A stretch of DNA of 5,196 nt, from positions 1-5,196 of the forward strand of contig DNGI01000198.1 in the NCBI GenBank assembly GCA_003486645.1. The letters run 5' to 3'. Position 1 is the stretch's first letter. Each line of letters starts with the position of its first letter. A model generated the notes under the pieces. It was not told where the DNA came from. It was given only the letters and a program-made list of their open reading frames with translations, and searched no databases. The stretch comes from Cyanobacteria bacterium UBA11370. GTDB taxonomy: Bacteria; Cyanobacteriota; Cyanobacteriia; Cyanobacteriales; Coleofasciculaceae. Below, piece after piece: positions 1 to 5,196 of the stretch. Position numbers and translations under genes: made by a program.

Positions 1-40
1 TTCAGAATCCGGCACTTTTTTGAGTTCAAAAAAGCCTGAA
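1..40. repeat. Interrupted inverted repeat at window edge
   Basis: TTCAG (1-5) pairs with CTGAA (36-40), and inside it CTTTTTTGA (15-23) pairs with TCAAAAAAG (26-34) across a 2-base loop. The bases between the two stems are unpaired. It could be the terminator of a gene lying beyond the window, but no such gene is visible, so only the inverted repeat itself is claimed. Confidence 0.3.
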
Positions 41-78
41 ACCCTTATTTGTTAATGCTTTCGCTGTTATTCACCAAG

Positions 79-178
79 CCCTAAATAAATCTAAGGGATT
101 TACAGCAGATTACAACTGGATGAGGTACAAAAATGAGTCGGAATTGTTCCCTGAATAAATTTACGGGCTTTAAACTGC
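79..178. repeat. Two diverged direct copies of a CCCT(A/G)AATAAAT motif
   Basis: The segment starting at 79 (cc ctaaataaat ctaagggatt) matches the one starting at 149 (cc ctgaataaat ttacgggctt) at 18 of 22 bases, with a 70-base offset. Each copy begins with CCC and has GGG near its end, so each is weakly palindromic. They lie in the non-coding DNA downstream of susA. They may be decayed copies of a dispersed repeat; no function is evident. Confidence 0.35.
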
Positions 179-213
179 TATAATTCATCAATATCAAAAC
201 TCAAAACTTATCC

Positions 214-242
214 TAGGTATTAGGCACTAAACCTAATACCTA
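214..242 (-). terminator. Hairpin downstream of susA, probable transcription terminator
   Basis: Two perfect 11-base arms, TAGGTATTAGG (214-224) and CCTAATACCTA (232-242), enclose a 7-base loop. On the minus strand the hairpin starts 29 bases after the susA stop and is followed by GGATAAGTTTTGAGTTTTG, which is T-rich but not a clean T-run. The stem is AT-rich, so it may be a weak intrinsic terminator or an mRNA-stabilising 3' stem. The plus-strand side is also T-rich, so it could work in both directions. Confidence 0.5.
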
Positions 243-271
243 TTATCTTTATCTTTCAAAACAAGTAGCCG

Positions 272-2692
272 TTAACGGCGCATATGTTCTTCTAACATCT
301 GCTTTGCCCGTGGCTTGTAAATGAGATAGAACAACGCCTCAATATAACGCAGTAAATCCTCCTGATTTTCGTGAGACGTGAAATTCCAGAACCCATAAAT
401 TCGTGCCAAGGATAGTAGGCGTGTAACGTGGATTTTCCACGTATAAGTACTATAAACTCGCTCCATGCCATTATCAGAAATTTCCCGCCAATAATCCGGA
501 TTTTGGTCGCATTTTGAGAGGAAATCCAAAATCTTTTGAGCCGTTTCTTCCTGATTTGTGGGATTAATTAAAAAGCCATTCACCGTATCCTGGATAATCT
601 CTAATGGCCCTCCAAACTGTGTTCCAAACGTTGGTAAACCCGTAATCATCGCTTCCAAAATAGTTAAACCAAACGCTTCAAACAAGGCAGGTTGTACGAA
701 AATGCCTTGATGATCCGCAATGACGCGATAAATTTCGCCAGAATCTCGCTTCGGTAAGCGCACCCCTAACCAGCGAATTTTGCCGTGTAAATTGTACTCA
801 TCAATCGCCCGATAAAGCTTGACAATTTCGTCTTTTTCTTCATTATCCGTCGATTCTTCAGTCCGCAATTTCCCGGCTACTAAAATTAAGTTACAACGCT
901 CTTGTAACTCCTTACTCTTACCGAAACATTCCGCTAAACCTGTTAGATTTTTAATCCGATCCAAACGCGCCATTGAAAAAATTGGACGCTTACTCGGATC
1001 ATCTAATTTCCCAAAGGTTTGAGATGGATCGTCTAAGGTAAAAAGCAGTTCTTCCAGCCGTTCAATATCCCCCGGAACCCGTTCTTCTGTCCGTTTATAG
1101 GGGAAAAAGACATTCTCATTCACTCCCGGTGGCACAATATTGAACTTGGGTGAGAATAGCTCAATTCCATTCACGACATGATACAGTTCTGGCATCGTGA
1201 AATTTTGGTAAGACTCGTACTGACCAACACTATCCTCTTTCCCAACAATTTCTTGATAGGTACTGCTGGTGATAAAGTTAGCGGAATTCATCGCAATTAA
1301 ATCTGCCGTAAATTGCAGCGAGAAGTGATACTGATCCTCCAAATCTTGCCAGTAAAGATTACTGAATAGATATTTGGATTTCTCCAAAGCATGGGCAATA
1401 ATACTCTGCGTGACTTTCAGTCGTCGTGCTAATAAGAAAGCAACTAAATTCCCATCCGAATAGTTCCCGACAATTAAATCCGGGCGACCTTGAAATTCGG
1501 CGAGGAGTTCTTTTTCTGCATCGATAGCATAGGTTTCTAAATACGGCCAAATCTCAAATCGGGAAATCCAATTTTGGGTAATTTTCGGATTAAATTCCCG
1601 GAATGGAACTCGCAAAATCCAGGCATTATCCGTGCCATATACTTTTTCTAAACGTTCATTACACCGCGTCCCGTCACTATTGGGAATTAAACGACTGAGG
1701 ATAATAATCTTAGGTTCAATCCCCAAGGATTCCAATCCGGCTAATTTAATATCCTCTTGCAATTGTTTTTCTAAACTTCGCGCTTGATCCAGGACATAAA
1801 CGACTTGACCTCCGGTATCTGGACGACCTAAAACGCCTTCTTGGGCAAACCATCCGTGGATGGAAACAAGCACGATCCGAAAGATCATTGGAATGCGAGA
1901 GAGGAACTTTTCGAGAATCTCATCATTGGGAGAATCAATCAAATCATCCAGCATTTCCAAGCTTTCTCGTACCCGACTGGCGGTATTCCCCCAACCCGGT
2001 TCAAAACCCATTTCTTGTAGTTTAAAACGCAAGCTTTCATAAGACTCCTGATCGGGGCGATCGCTCACAAATCGCAAGGCTTCTTTTACCCGATCTGAAA
2101 GTTGCTGCTGACTTTTAATGCGATCATTAATTAATAGCTGAGTCCCCTGAAAATTGTGGATACTTAAGAAATTGTACAACGAGGCTTGCCACTGCTGGGG
2201 GTCTTGAAATAGCTTGCTGGAGAGAAAGCGATTAAGGAACTGAAGACCTTTCCCTATATTTTTGGGGTCACGGATCGTCGGACTGAAATCATAGAAGGGT
2301 TTGAAATCGAGTTCGAGTACGTCTCCTTCTAGAGGATTGTAACGGTTGACCAAGCGATCGCGCACATCCAACAGTTCTTGCACGGTTATCGGTTCAACGG
2401 TCAAATCTTCTAATACCCGAAAGGCTTCTTGAGCGGCAATTTTTGAGCGGACAATCAAATAAAGGCTTTCATTTTCGAGGATAATTTCTTGAGTGTAATA
2501 AATCAACCGACCCAGAGTGGATGACGGATAAAAATATCCGGGTTTTTGGTGGCTAGTGCAGTATTCATTAAAAGCAGAAAGAATATCATTTCGTAGTAAA
2601 TATCGAGGTTCTGACGTTCTTAACTGACTGGCAAATTGGCGCAGATCGTTTCTTTCGTCACAATTGAGTACGTCCTGAATTAAATTGAGCAT
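272..2692 (-). CDS. susA: Sucrose synthase (GT4 family), full length
   Basis: Cytoplasmic enzyme that reversibly converts sucrose plus NDP to fructose plus NDP-glucose; in cyanobacteria it mainly works in cleavage, supplying glucosyl donors for glycogen or polysaccharide. The 806 residues match the usual length of about 800. Order seen: N-terminal regulatory/targeting region (about 1-125), EPBD-like helical region (about 145-270), GT-B N-domain opening with IHGWFAQEG (His279) and GRPDTGGQ (Gly294-Gly295), then NYSDGN and IAHALEKSKY (His434), and GT-B C-domain with SMARLDRIKN (Arg576, Lys581) and EAFGLTILE (Glu672, Glu680, the E-X7-E pair). These residues line up with the active site known from plant SUS1. 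The frame opens at a TTG at 2704, but the ATG at 2692 has GGGAG five bases upstream and gives the family N-terminus, so I chose it. Arg645 and Ser651 replace the plant Gln/Asn nucleotide pair. The nearest upstream gene is 624 bp away. Family assignment is very secure; nucleotide preference is inferred. Confidence 0.97.
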   Translation of the reverse strand: MLNLIQDVLNCDERNDLRQFASQLRTSEPRYLLRNDILSAFNEYCTSHQKPGYFYPSSTLGRLIYYTQEIILENESLYLIVRSKIAAQEAFRVLEDLTVEPITVQELLDVRDRLVNRYNPLEGDVLELDFKPFYDFSPTIRDPKNIGKGLQFLNRFLSSKLFQDPQQWQASLYNFLSIHNFQGTQLLINDRIKSQQQLSDRVKEALRFVSDRPDQESYESLRFKLQEMGFEPGWGNTASRVRESLEMLDDLIDSPNDEILEKFLSRIPMIFRIVLVSIHGWFAQEGVLGRPDTGGQVVYVLDQARSLEKQLQEDIKLAGLESLGIEPKIIILSRLIPNSDGTRCNERLEKVYGTDNAWILRVPFREFNPKITQNWISRFEIWPYLETYAIDAEKELLAEFQGRPDLIVGNYSDGNLVAFLLARRLKVTQSIIAHALEKSKYLFSNLYWQDLEDQYHFSLQFTADLIAMNSANFITSSTYQEIVGKEDSVGQYESYQNFTMPELYHVVNGIELFSPKFNIVPPGVNENVFFPYKRTEERVPGDIERLEELLFTLDDPSQTFGKLDDPSKRPIFSMARLDRIKNLTGLAECFGKSKELQERCNLILVAGKLRTEESTDNEEKDEIVKLYRAIDEYNLHGKIRWLGVRLPKRDSGEIYRVIADHQGIFVQPALFEAFGLTILEAMITGLPTFGTQFGGPLEIIQDTVNGFLINPTNQEETAQKILDFLSKCDQNPDYWREISDNGMERVYSTYTWKIHVTRLLSLARIYGFWNFTSHENQEDLLRYIEALFYLIYKPRAKQMLEEHMRR
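2057..2064. repeat. HIP1 octamer GCGATCGC (one of four in the window)
   Basis: Exact copies of the highly iterated palindrome HIP1 occur at 2057-2064 and 2354-2361 inside susA, and at 3790-3797 and 4306-4313 inside the peptidase gene. HIP1 is strongly over-represented in many cyanobacterial genomes, and this density is a lineage marker for the window. All four copies are within coding DNA and read through in frame without disturbing the proteins. Confidence 0.9.
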
Positions 2693-2697
2693 CACGA

Positions 2698-2702
2698 CTC
2701 CC
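2698..2702 (-). promoter_or_regulatory. Shine-Dalgarno site of susA
   Basis: On the minus strand GGGAG lies five bases before the ATG at 2692-2690. It overlaps the alternative in-frame TTG start at 2704-2702, which has no Shine-Dalgarno-like sequence before it. This decides the start in favour of the 806-residue form over the 810-residue form. Confidence 0.7.
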
Positions 2703-2713
2703 AAATAGCAAAG

Positions 2714-2748
2714 TTTGTTGTTGGTTGTTTGTTGTTGGTTGTTGGTTG
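2714..2748. repeat. GTT-rich heptad-type tandem repeat in susA leader
   Basis: TTTGTTGTTGGTTG occurs twice in exact tandem (2714-2727 and 2728-2741), followed by a half unit TTGGTTG (2742-2748). Short tandem heptad-like repeats of this kind are common between cyanobacterial genes. In the susA mRNA sense the tract reads as an unstructured CAACAACCAACAAC-type stretch ending about 20 bases before the start codon. Confidence 0.8.
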
Positions 2749-2783
2749 TAAGTTGTCAGTGATCGCGGGTTATGACTTACAAC
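2745..2783 (-). promoter_or_regulatory. Inverted repeat in susA upstream region
   Basis: GTTGTAAGT (2745-2753) and ACTTACAAC (2775-2783) form perfect 9-base arms around a 21-base spacer. They abut the GTT-rich repeat, about 55-90 bases upstream of the susA ATG. If transcribed it could form a leader stem; as DNA it could be an operator. It may equally be part of the repeat, so a regulatory role is only inferred. Confidence 0.35.
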
Positions 2784-2867
2784 AAGCTTCATAAGCTATC
2801 CTTTCACTTAATTTGCAAGTTCATCAATAGCTGATTTTTGGTGGGACAGGGATTTTATACCATTTTG

Positions 2868-2922
2868 GATTTTAGATTTGCGTTAGCCAAAAGCGGACGG
2901 AGCGTAGTGAAGATTTTAGATT
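2868..2922. repeat. Direct repeats gattttagatt flanking a 33-bp GC-richer insert
   Basis: The 11-mer gattttagatt occurs at 2868-2878 and 2912-2922. Between them lies a 33-base segment starting tgcgttagcc with the submotifs agcggacggagcg and tagtgaa, which resembles dispersed cyanobacterial gcgttagc/gagcgtagtg repeats. The same 11-mer recurs at 5167-5177 within attttagattttagatt at the far end of the window. The arrangement could mean a small repeat inserted into an attttagatt tract. Confidence 0.5.
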
Positions 2923-3057
2923 GTGGAAGACCCAATCTGTTAACATTTCAGCAGCTCATTTATCGCATTTCTTTTTTAAATTAGTATTACCTGTCAGATT
3001 TGCTAAATTAAATGTCCAGCAGCTTACTACTGGTCTATGTCATTCATTATGGGGGGT

Positions 3058-3086
3058 GTAGAGACGTTGCATTGCAACGTCTGTAC
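3058..3086. repeat. GTAGAGACGTTGCA-type cyanobacterial palindrome
   Basis: GTAGAGACGTTGCA (3058-3071) and TGCAACGTCTGTAC (3073-3086) are inverted around a single T (3072), with 13 of 14 arm bases paired; the inner 10 are perfect. It is nearly identical to the GTAGAGACGTTGCA..TGCAACGTCTCTAC repeat I recall as widely dispersed between genes in cyanobacteria. The one mismatch is the G at 3083 in place of C. Confidence 0.75.
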
Positions 3087-3140
3087 AGATACAACGTCTG
3101 TACAGATACAACGTCTGTACAGATACAACGTCTGTACAGA
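3074..3140. repeat. 17-bp tandem repeat array, about four copies
   Basis: Unit ACAACGTCTGTACAGAT: copies at 3074-3090 (first base G), 3091-3107, 3108-3124 and 3125-3140 (last base missing or changed). The two middle copies are identical. Each unit contains the perfect 10-base palindrome TCTGTACAGA. Adjacent units can also pair as GTACAGA/TCTGTAC around 7 bases. The period is not a multiple of three and no reading frame covers it. The first unit overlaps the right arm of the adjacent palindrome. Confidence 0.92.
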
Positions 3141-3235
3141 ATGTAAACCCTTACCCGCTAATGACATGAACACTAGCCCAGGATGGCAGAAATAAGTGAC
3201 CAGTTAAGTATCGAGCCAAATGTAGAAAGTATAAG

Positions 3236-3300
3236 CCTTTCTTCCCTGTGCCCTCAGCCTAGCTGCTCTCTGCTTTCTGCCTTCTTGTACTAGGCTCCTT
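3236..3300. repeat. Low-complexity strand-biased tract downstream of the peptidase gene
   Basis: The minus strand reads GAAGGCAGAAAGCAGAGAGCAG followed by a GA-rich stretch, a decayed form of the GGCAGAAG-type filler repeats found between cyanobacterial genes. Arms AGCCTAG (3256-3262) and CTAGGCT (3290-3296) enclose it with a 27-base loop. This lies shortly after the peptidase stop at 3317, but no T-run follows the stem on the minus strand, so I do not call it a terminator. Confidence 0.4.
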
Positions 3301-3316
3301 ACAACCCAGGCAACTG

Positions 3317-4840
3317 TCATAAGGTATAAAGTTGCCCGTATTTTTGTCGAATATATCGGATAAATGGATCGATGCGTAAGACATCGCCCGTAACGCCCCT
3401 GATCAATTCAGTTGCCGTGTATTTGCAACCGTGGTGGTAGATTTTTTCTTTCAACCACTTATGTAGTGTAATACACTGTCCTTGCTCTATCTCTGTTAAG
3501 ATTTCTGAATGTTCTGTGAGTGCTGCCTCAAAAAACTGGGCACTCATTAAGTTACCGAGGGTGTAGCCTTGGAACATCCCCCCAATTTGGCTGGTGTACC
3601 AGTGAACGTCCTGTAATACACCTTCGGTATCGTTTTTGGGGACAATTCCTAAATCAGACCGATACCGTTCATTCCAGGCTTCCGGAAGGTCACGAATTTC
3701 GAGCTTGCCTTCAAGCATATCCAGTTCCAGGTCAAAGCGGATCATGACGTGAAGGTTATAGGTGACTTCATCAGCATCAGTGCGGATGGGCGATCGCTGA
3801 ACTTTATTAATCGCTCGGTAGAATGTATCCAGAGAGACGTTCCCTAACTGCGCCGGGAAGAAACTTTGTAGCTGGGGATAAAAGAATTGCCAGAAGCCCC
3901 GACTGCGACCGACAATATTTTCCCAGAGGCGGGATTGGCTTTCATGAACTCCTGCGGATGTACCACAGGCGAGTGGTGTACCTTCTAATTCTGGGTCTAT
4001 CCCTTGTTCATAGAGAGCATGACCCATCTCATGAATGCTACTGAATAGAGCCTGACTCAGATCATTTTCATAGACGCGGGTGGTAATACGAACATCCCCC
4101 GTGGAAAAATTAATCATAAAGGGGTGATGGGTTTGGTCTTGCCGCCCCCGTTGAAAGTCATAGCCAAGTTGCTCGATAATTTTTAGGGTAAATTCTAGCT
4201 GCTCGGATGCGGGGTAGACCTGGTGCAAATAGGAGTCATTCGTCGGGGTTTGGGACGTAATCGCTTCGACAATCGGTACAAGCTGTTCCCGTAACTCCGC
4301 AAAGAGCGATCGCAAAAACGACGCTTTCATCCCATAATCGGCAAAATCAATTAACGGATCAGCAATATGCTGGTAATCTAGAAAGAAGTTAGCCAATTCA
4401 CGGCTTAAATCTAAAGTTTCTTCCAGATAAGGTCGTACAGCCGCAAAATTATTCTCAGGTCGCGCTCTCGCCCAAGCGCCATAAGTTTCCGTTCGATGTC
4501 TAGAGAATTTCGCCATAAACGACGCTGGCACTCGCACTGCTTGCTCATATTTTTGTCTGGCGATCCGGATCAAGCTTGCTGCGTCAGAATCATAGGGTAG
4601 GCTAGTTTCGTAAGGACGTAAATCCTCCAAGAGCTGACCCATGGCGGCTTCAGTAAACTTAGTGTGAGAAATTTGTTGTAGAGTTGCTAACTGCCGTCCG
4701 CGAGCAGCAGCACCACCAGGAGGCATATACGTTGCCTGATCCCAGTATAAAAGGGAGGCAGCCGCTTCAATGTCATTAATTTCGGCAAGGCGGGTTTTAA
4801 GGTCTAGAAGTTTAGGTTCTGTCTTTTCGATAGTCTGCAT
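3317..4840 (-). CDS. M32-family zinc metallocarboxypeptidase (carboxypeptidase Taq type)
   Basis: Predicted cytoplasmic metal-dependent carboxypeptidase that removes C-terminal residues from peptides with broad specificity. At 507 residues it has normal family length and no signal peptide or membrane segment. Motifs in order: LLYWDQATYMPPGG (30-43), HPF (239-241), GDVRITTR (248-255), the metal site HEMGH (270-274; His270 and His274 bind metal, Glu271 is the catalytic base), third ligand Glu300 in HESQSRLWEN (299-308), IRTDADE (352-358) and GVLQDVHW (407-414). All the hallmark M32 motifs are intact, with the 29-residue spacing from Glu271 to Glu300 expected for the family. The ATG at 4840 gives the typical N-terminus; no good Shine-Dalgarno precedes it (CCCCTCTGATT), which is common in cyanobacteria. 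The gene lies upstream of susA on the same strand, with a 624-bp gap. Family call is firm; physiological substrate unknown. Confidence 0.97.
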   Translation of the reverse strand: MQTIEKTEPKLLDLKTRLAEINDIEAAASLLYWDQATYMPPGGAAARGRQLATLQQISHTKFTEAAMGQLLEDLRPYETSLPYDSDAASLIRIARQKYEQAVRVPASFMAKFSRHRTETYGAWARARPENNFAAVRPYLEETLDLSRELANFFLDYQHIADPLIDFADYGMKASFLRSLFAELREQLVPIVEAITSQTPTNDSYLHQVYPASEQLEFTLKIIEQLGYDFQRGRQDQTHHPFMINFSTGDVRITTRVYENDLSQALFSSIHEMGHALYEQGIDPELEGTPLACGTSAGVHESQSRLWENIVGRSRGFWQFFYPQLQSFFPAQLGNVSLDTFYRAINKVQRSPIRTDADEVTYNLHVMIRFDLELDMLEGKLEIRDLPEAWNERYRSDLGIVPKNDTEGVLQDVHWYTSQIGGMFQGYTLGNLMSAQFFEAALTEHSEILTEIEQGQCITLHKWLKEKIYHHGCKYTATELIRGVTGDVLRIDPFIRYIRQKYGQLYTL

Positions 4841-5196
4841 AATCAGAGGGGTGATGCTTTAGTATTCGGTTTGGTGCATTTTCTGCGATGTTTCCCAGAT
4901 TAGTAAATGTACACCTGACAATCGAAAAGGAGAATCTTTCCTGCCTGGGAGGGGAAGAACAGTTCGGCTGGGTAAAAACCAGGATGAAGGCTCAAGGGTG
5001 AAGGATCAATTGTAGGCAAATTCAGAGGCTTGTGTCTAAATTTAAACGCAACAGACCTAGAAAAATTCCTCTTTTGATGTGATTTGCCACAAAATGCACT
5101 GTCCACTGTTTCAATGCCCCAAATTGATTTACGGGTATTCATGCCTCATCTTGACTAGCAATTTTAGATTTTAGATTGGGGTTTTTCGGTTCATGC
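4841..5196. other. 356-bp region upstream of the peptidase gene, no supported gene
   Basis: This stretch should contain the peptidase promoter. A TACTAA on the minus strand (4859-4864) is -10-like, but no good -35 partner is visible. An 80-codon open frame on the minus strand (5142-4900) has no recognisable domain and its GAGG lies only one base before the ATG, too close to be a normal ribosome site; I do not accept it as a gene. Positions 4980-5010 hold a loose atgaagg/gtgaagg repeat, and 5161-5177 is an attttagatt direct repeat shared with the susA spacer. Confidence 0.6.
5161..5177. repeat. attttagatt direct repeat
   Basis: Two overlapping copies of attttagatt (5161-5170 and 5168-5177) form a short AT-rich run. 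It shares the 11-mer gattttagatt with 2868-2878 and 2912-2922 in the other spacer, so it is a dispersed intergenic motif here. Confidence 0.5.

Larger units (their letters stand above)
3027..3176. mobile_element. Possible small non-autonomous element with imperfect terminal inverted repeats
   Basis: CTACTGGTCTATGTCATT (3027-3044) matches the reverse complement of 3160-3176 (CTAGTGTTCATGTCATT) at 15 of 18 positions with one gap; the innermost 8 bases (ATGTCATT) are exact. The 115-bp interior holds the palindrome and 17-bp array and encodes nothing. The form recalls a MITE, but I see no clear target-site duplication outside the arms and no known transposase end, so this is tentative. It could instead be a folded transcript stem. 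Confidence 0.25.
2693..3316. other. 624-bp repeat-rich spacer between the peptidase gene and susA
   Basis: I see no convincing gene or RNA gene here. From the susA side it holds a 14-bp GTT-rich tandem repeat and hairpin (2714-2783), a split attttagatt repeat (2868-2922), a small hairpin (CCAGCAG/CTACTGG, 3016-3033), a palindrome and 17-bp tandem array (3058-3141) within imperfect inverted repeats (3027-3176), and a strand-biased pyrimidine tract (3236-3300). The susA promoter must lie in this spacer or further upstream. A TATAAAAT box on the minus strand (2852-2859) is the most -10-like sequence, but no matching -35 box is evident, so I do not call it. Confidence 0.7.

Noticed and set aside
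819..1022. Plus-strand open frame of 67 codons
   Set aside because: Lies entirely antisense within susA, which is intact with all its motifs; no domain recognised.
1359..1550. Minus-strand open frame of 63 codons
   Set aside because: Alternate frame inside susA with no domain or ribosome site.
1860..2042. Plus-strand open frame of 60 codons
   Set aside because: Antisense shadow of the susA coding region.
2852..2859. TATAAAAT as the susA -10 box
   Set aside because: No -35-like hexamer at the right spacing upstream, and it lies about 160 bases from the start codon; AT-rich boxes are expected by chance here.
3058..3141. CRISPR array
   Set aside because: The 17-bp units are directly adjacent with no spacers, and no cas genes are present.
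3256..3296. Terminator for the peptidase gene
   Set aside because: The stem has a 27-base loop and is followed on the minus strand by GAGGGCACAG, with no T-run.
3520..4044. Two plus-strand open frames of 75 and 73 codons
   Set aside because: Both are antisense to the intact M32 peptidase gene and show no domain.
4900..5142. 80-codon open frame on the minus strand upstream of the peptidase gene
   Set aside because: No recognisable domain, poor start context (GAGG one base before the ATG), composition unlike a normal protein and partial overlap with low-complexity DNA. A conserved homologue in relatives would reopen the case.

Overview
The window looks like a piece of a cyanobacterial chromosome, probably from a filamentous or colonial species. 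Three things point there: a full-length sucrose synthase of the cyanobacterial type, four exact HIP1 octamers (GCGATCGC) in 5.2 kb where chance predicts far fewer than one, and intergenic DNA filled with repeat types familiar from such genomes (GTTGTTGG-type heptad repeats, GTAGAGACGTTGCA palindromes, attttagatt runs). The species cannot be named from the sequence.

Layout: two intact genes, both on the minus strand. The upstream one (4840 to 3317) encodes a 507-residue M32-family zinc metallocarboxypeptidase (carboxypeptidase Taq type) with HEMGH and its third metal ligand intact. A 624-bp repeat-rich spacer follows, then susA (2692 to 272), encoding an 806-residue sucrose synthase with both GT-B halves and the catalytic E-X7-E present. 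A 29-bp hairpin (214-242) just past the susA stop is a plausible terminator. Positions 4841-5196, upstream of the peptidase gene, hold no gene I can support.

The genes share a direction, but the long spacer argues against tight operon coupling, and I know of no functional link. SusA reversibly splits sucrose into fructose and a nucleotide-glucose, feeding glycogen or polysaccharide synthesis. The peptidase is probably a housekeeping enzyme that trims peptides in the cytoplasm.

No new multi-gene system is visible. The points most worth a second look are a 17-bp tandem array grown from one arm of a cyanobacterial palindrome (3058-3141), possibly inside a small element with imperfect terminal inverted repeats (3027-3176); replacement of the plant UDP-selecting Gln/Asn pair in SusA by Arg/Ser; and an AAC-rich repeat plus hairpin in the susA leader.
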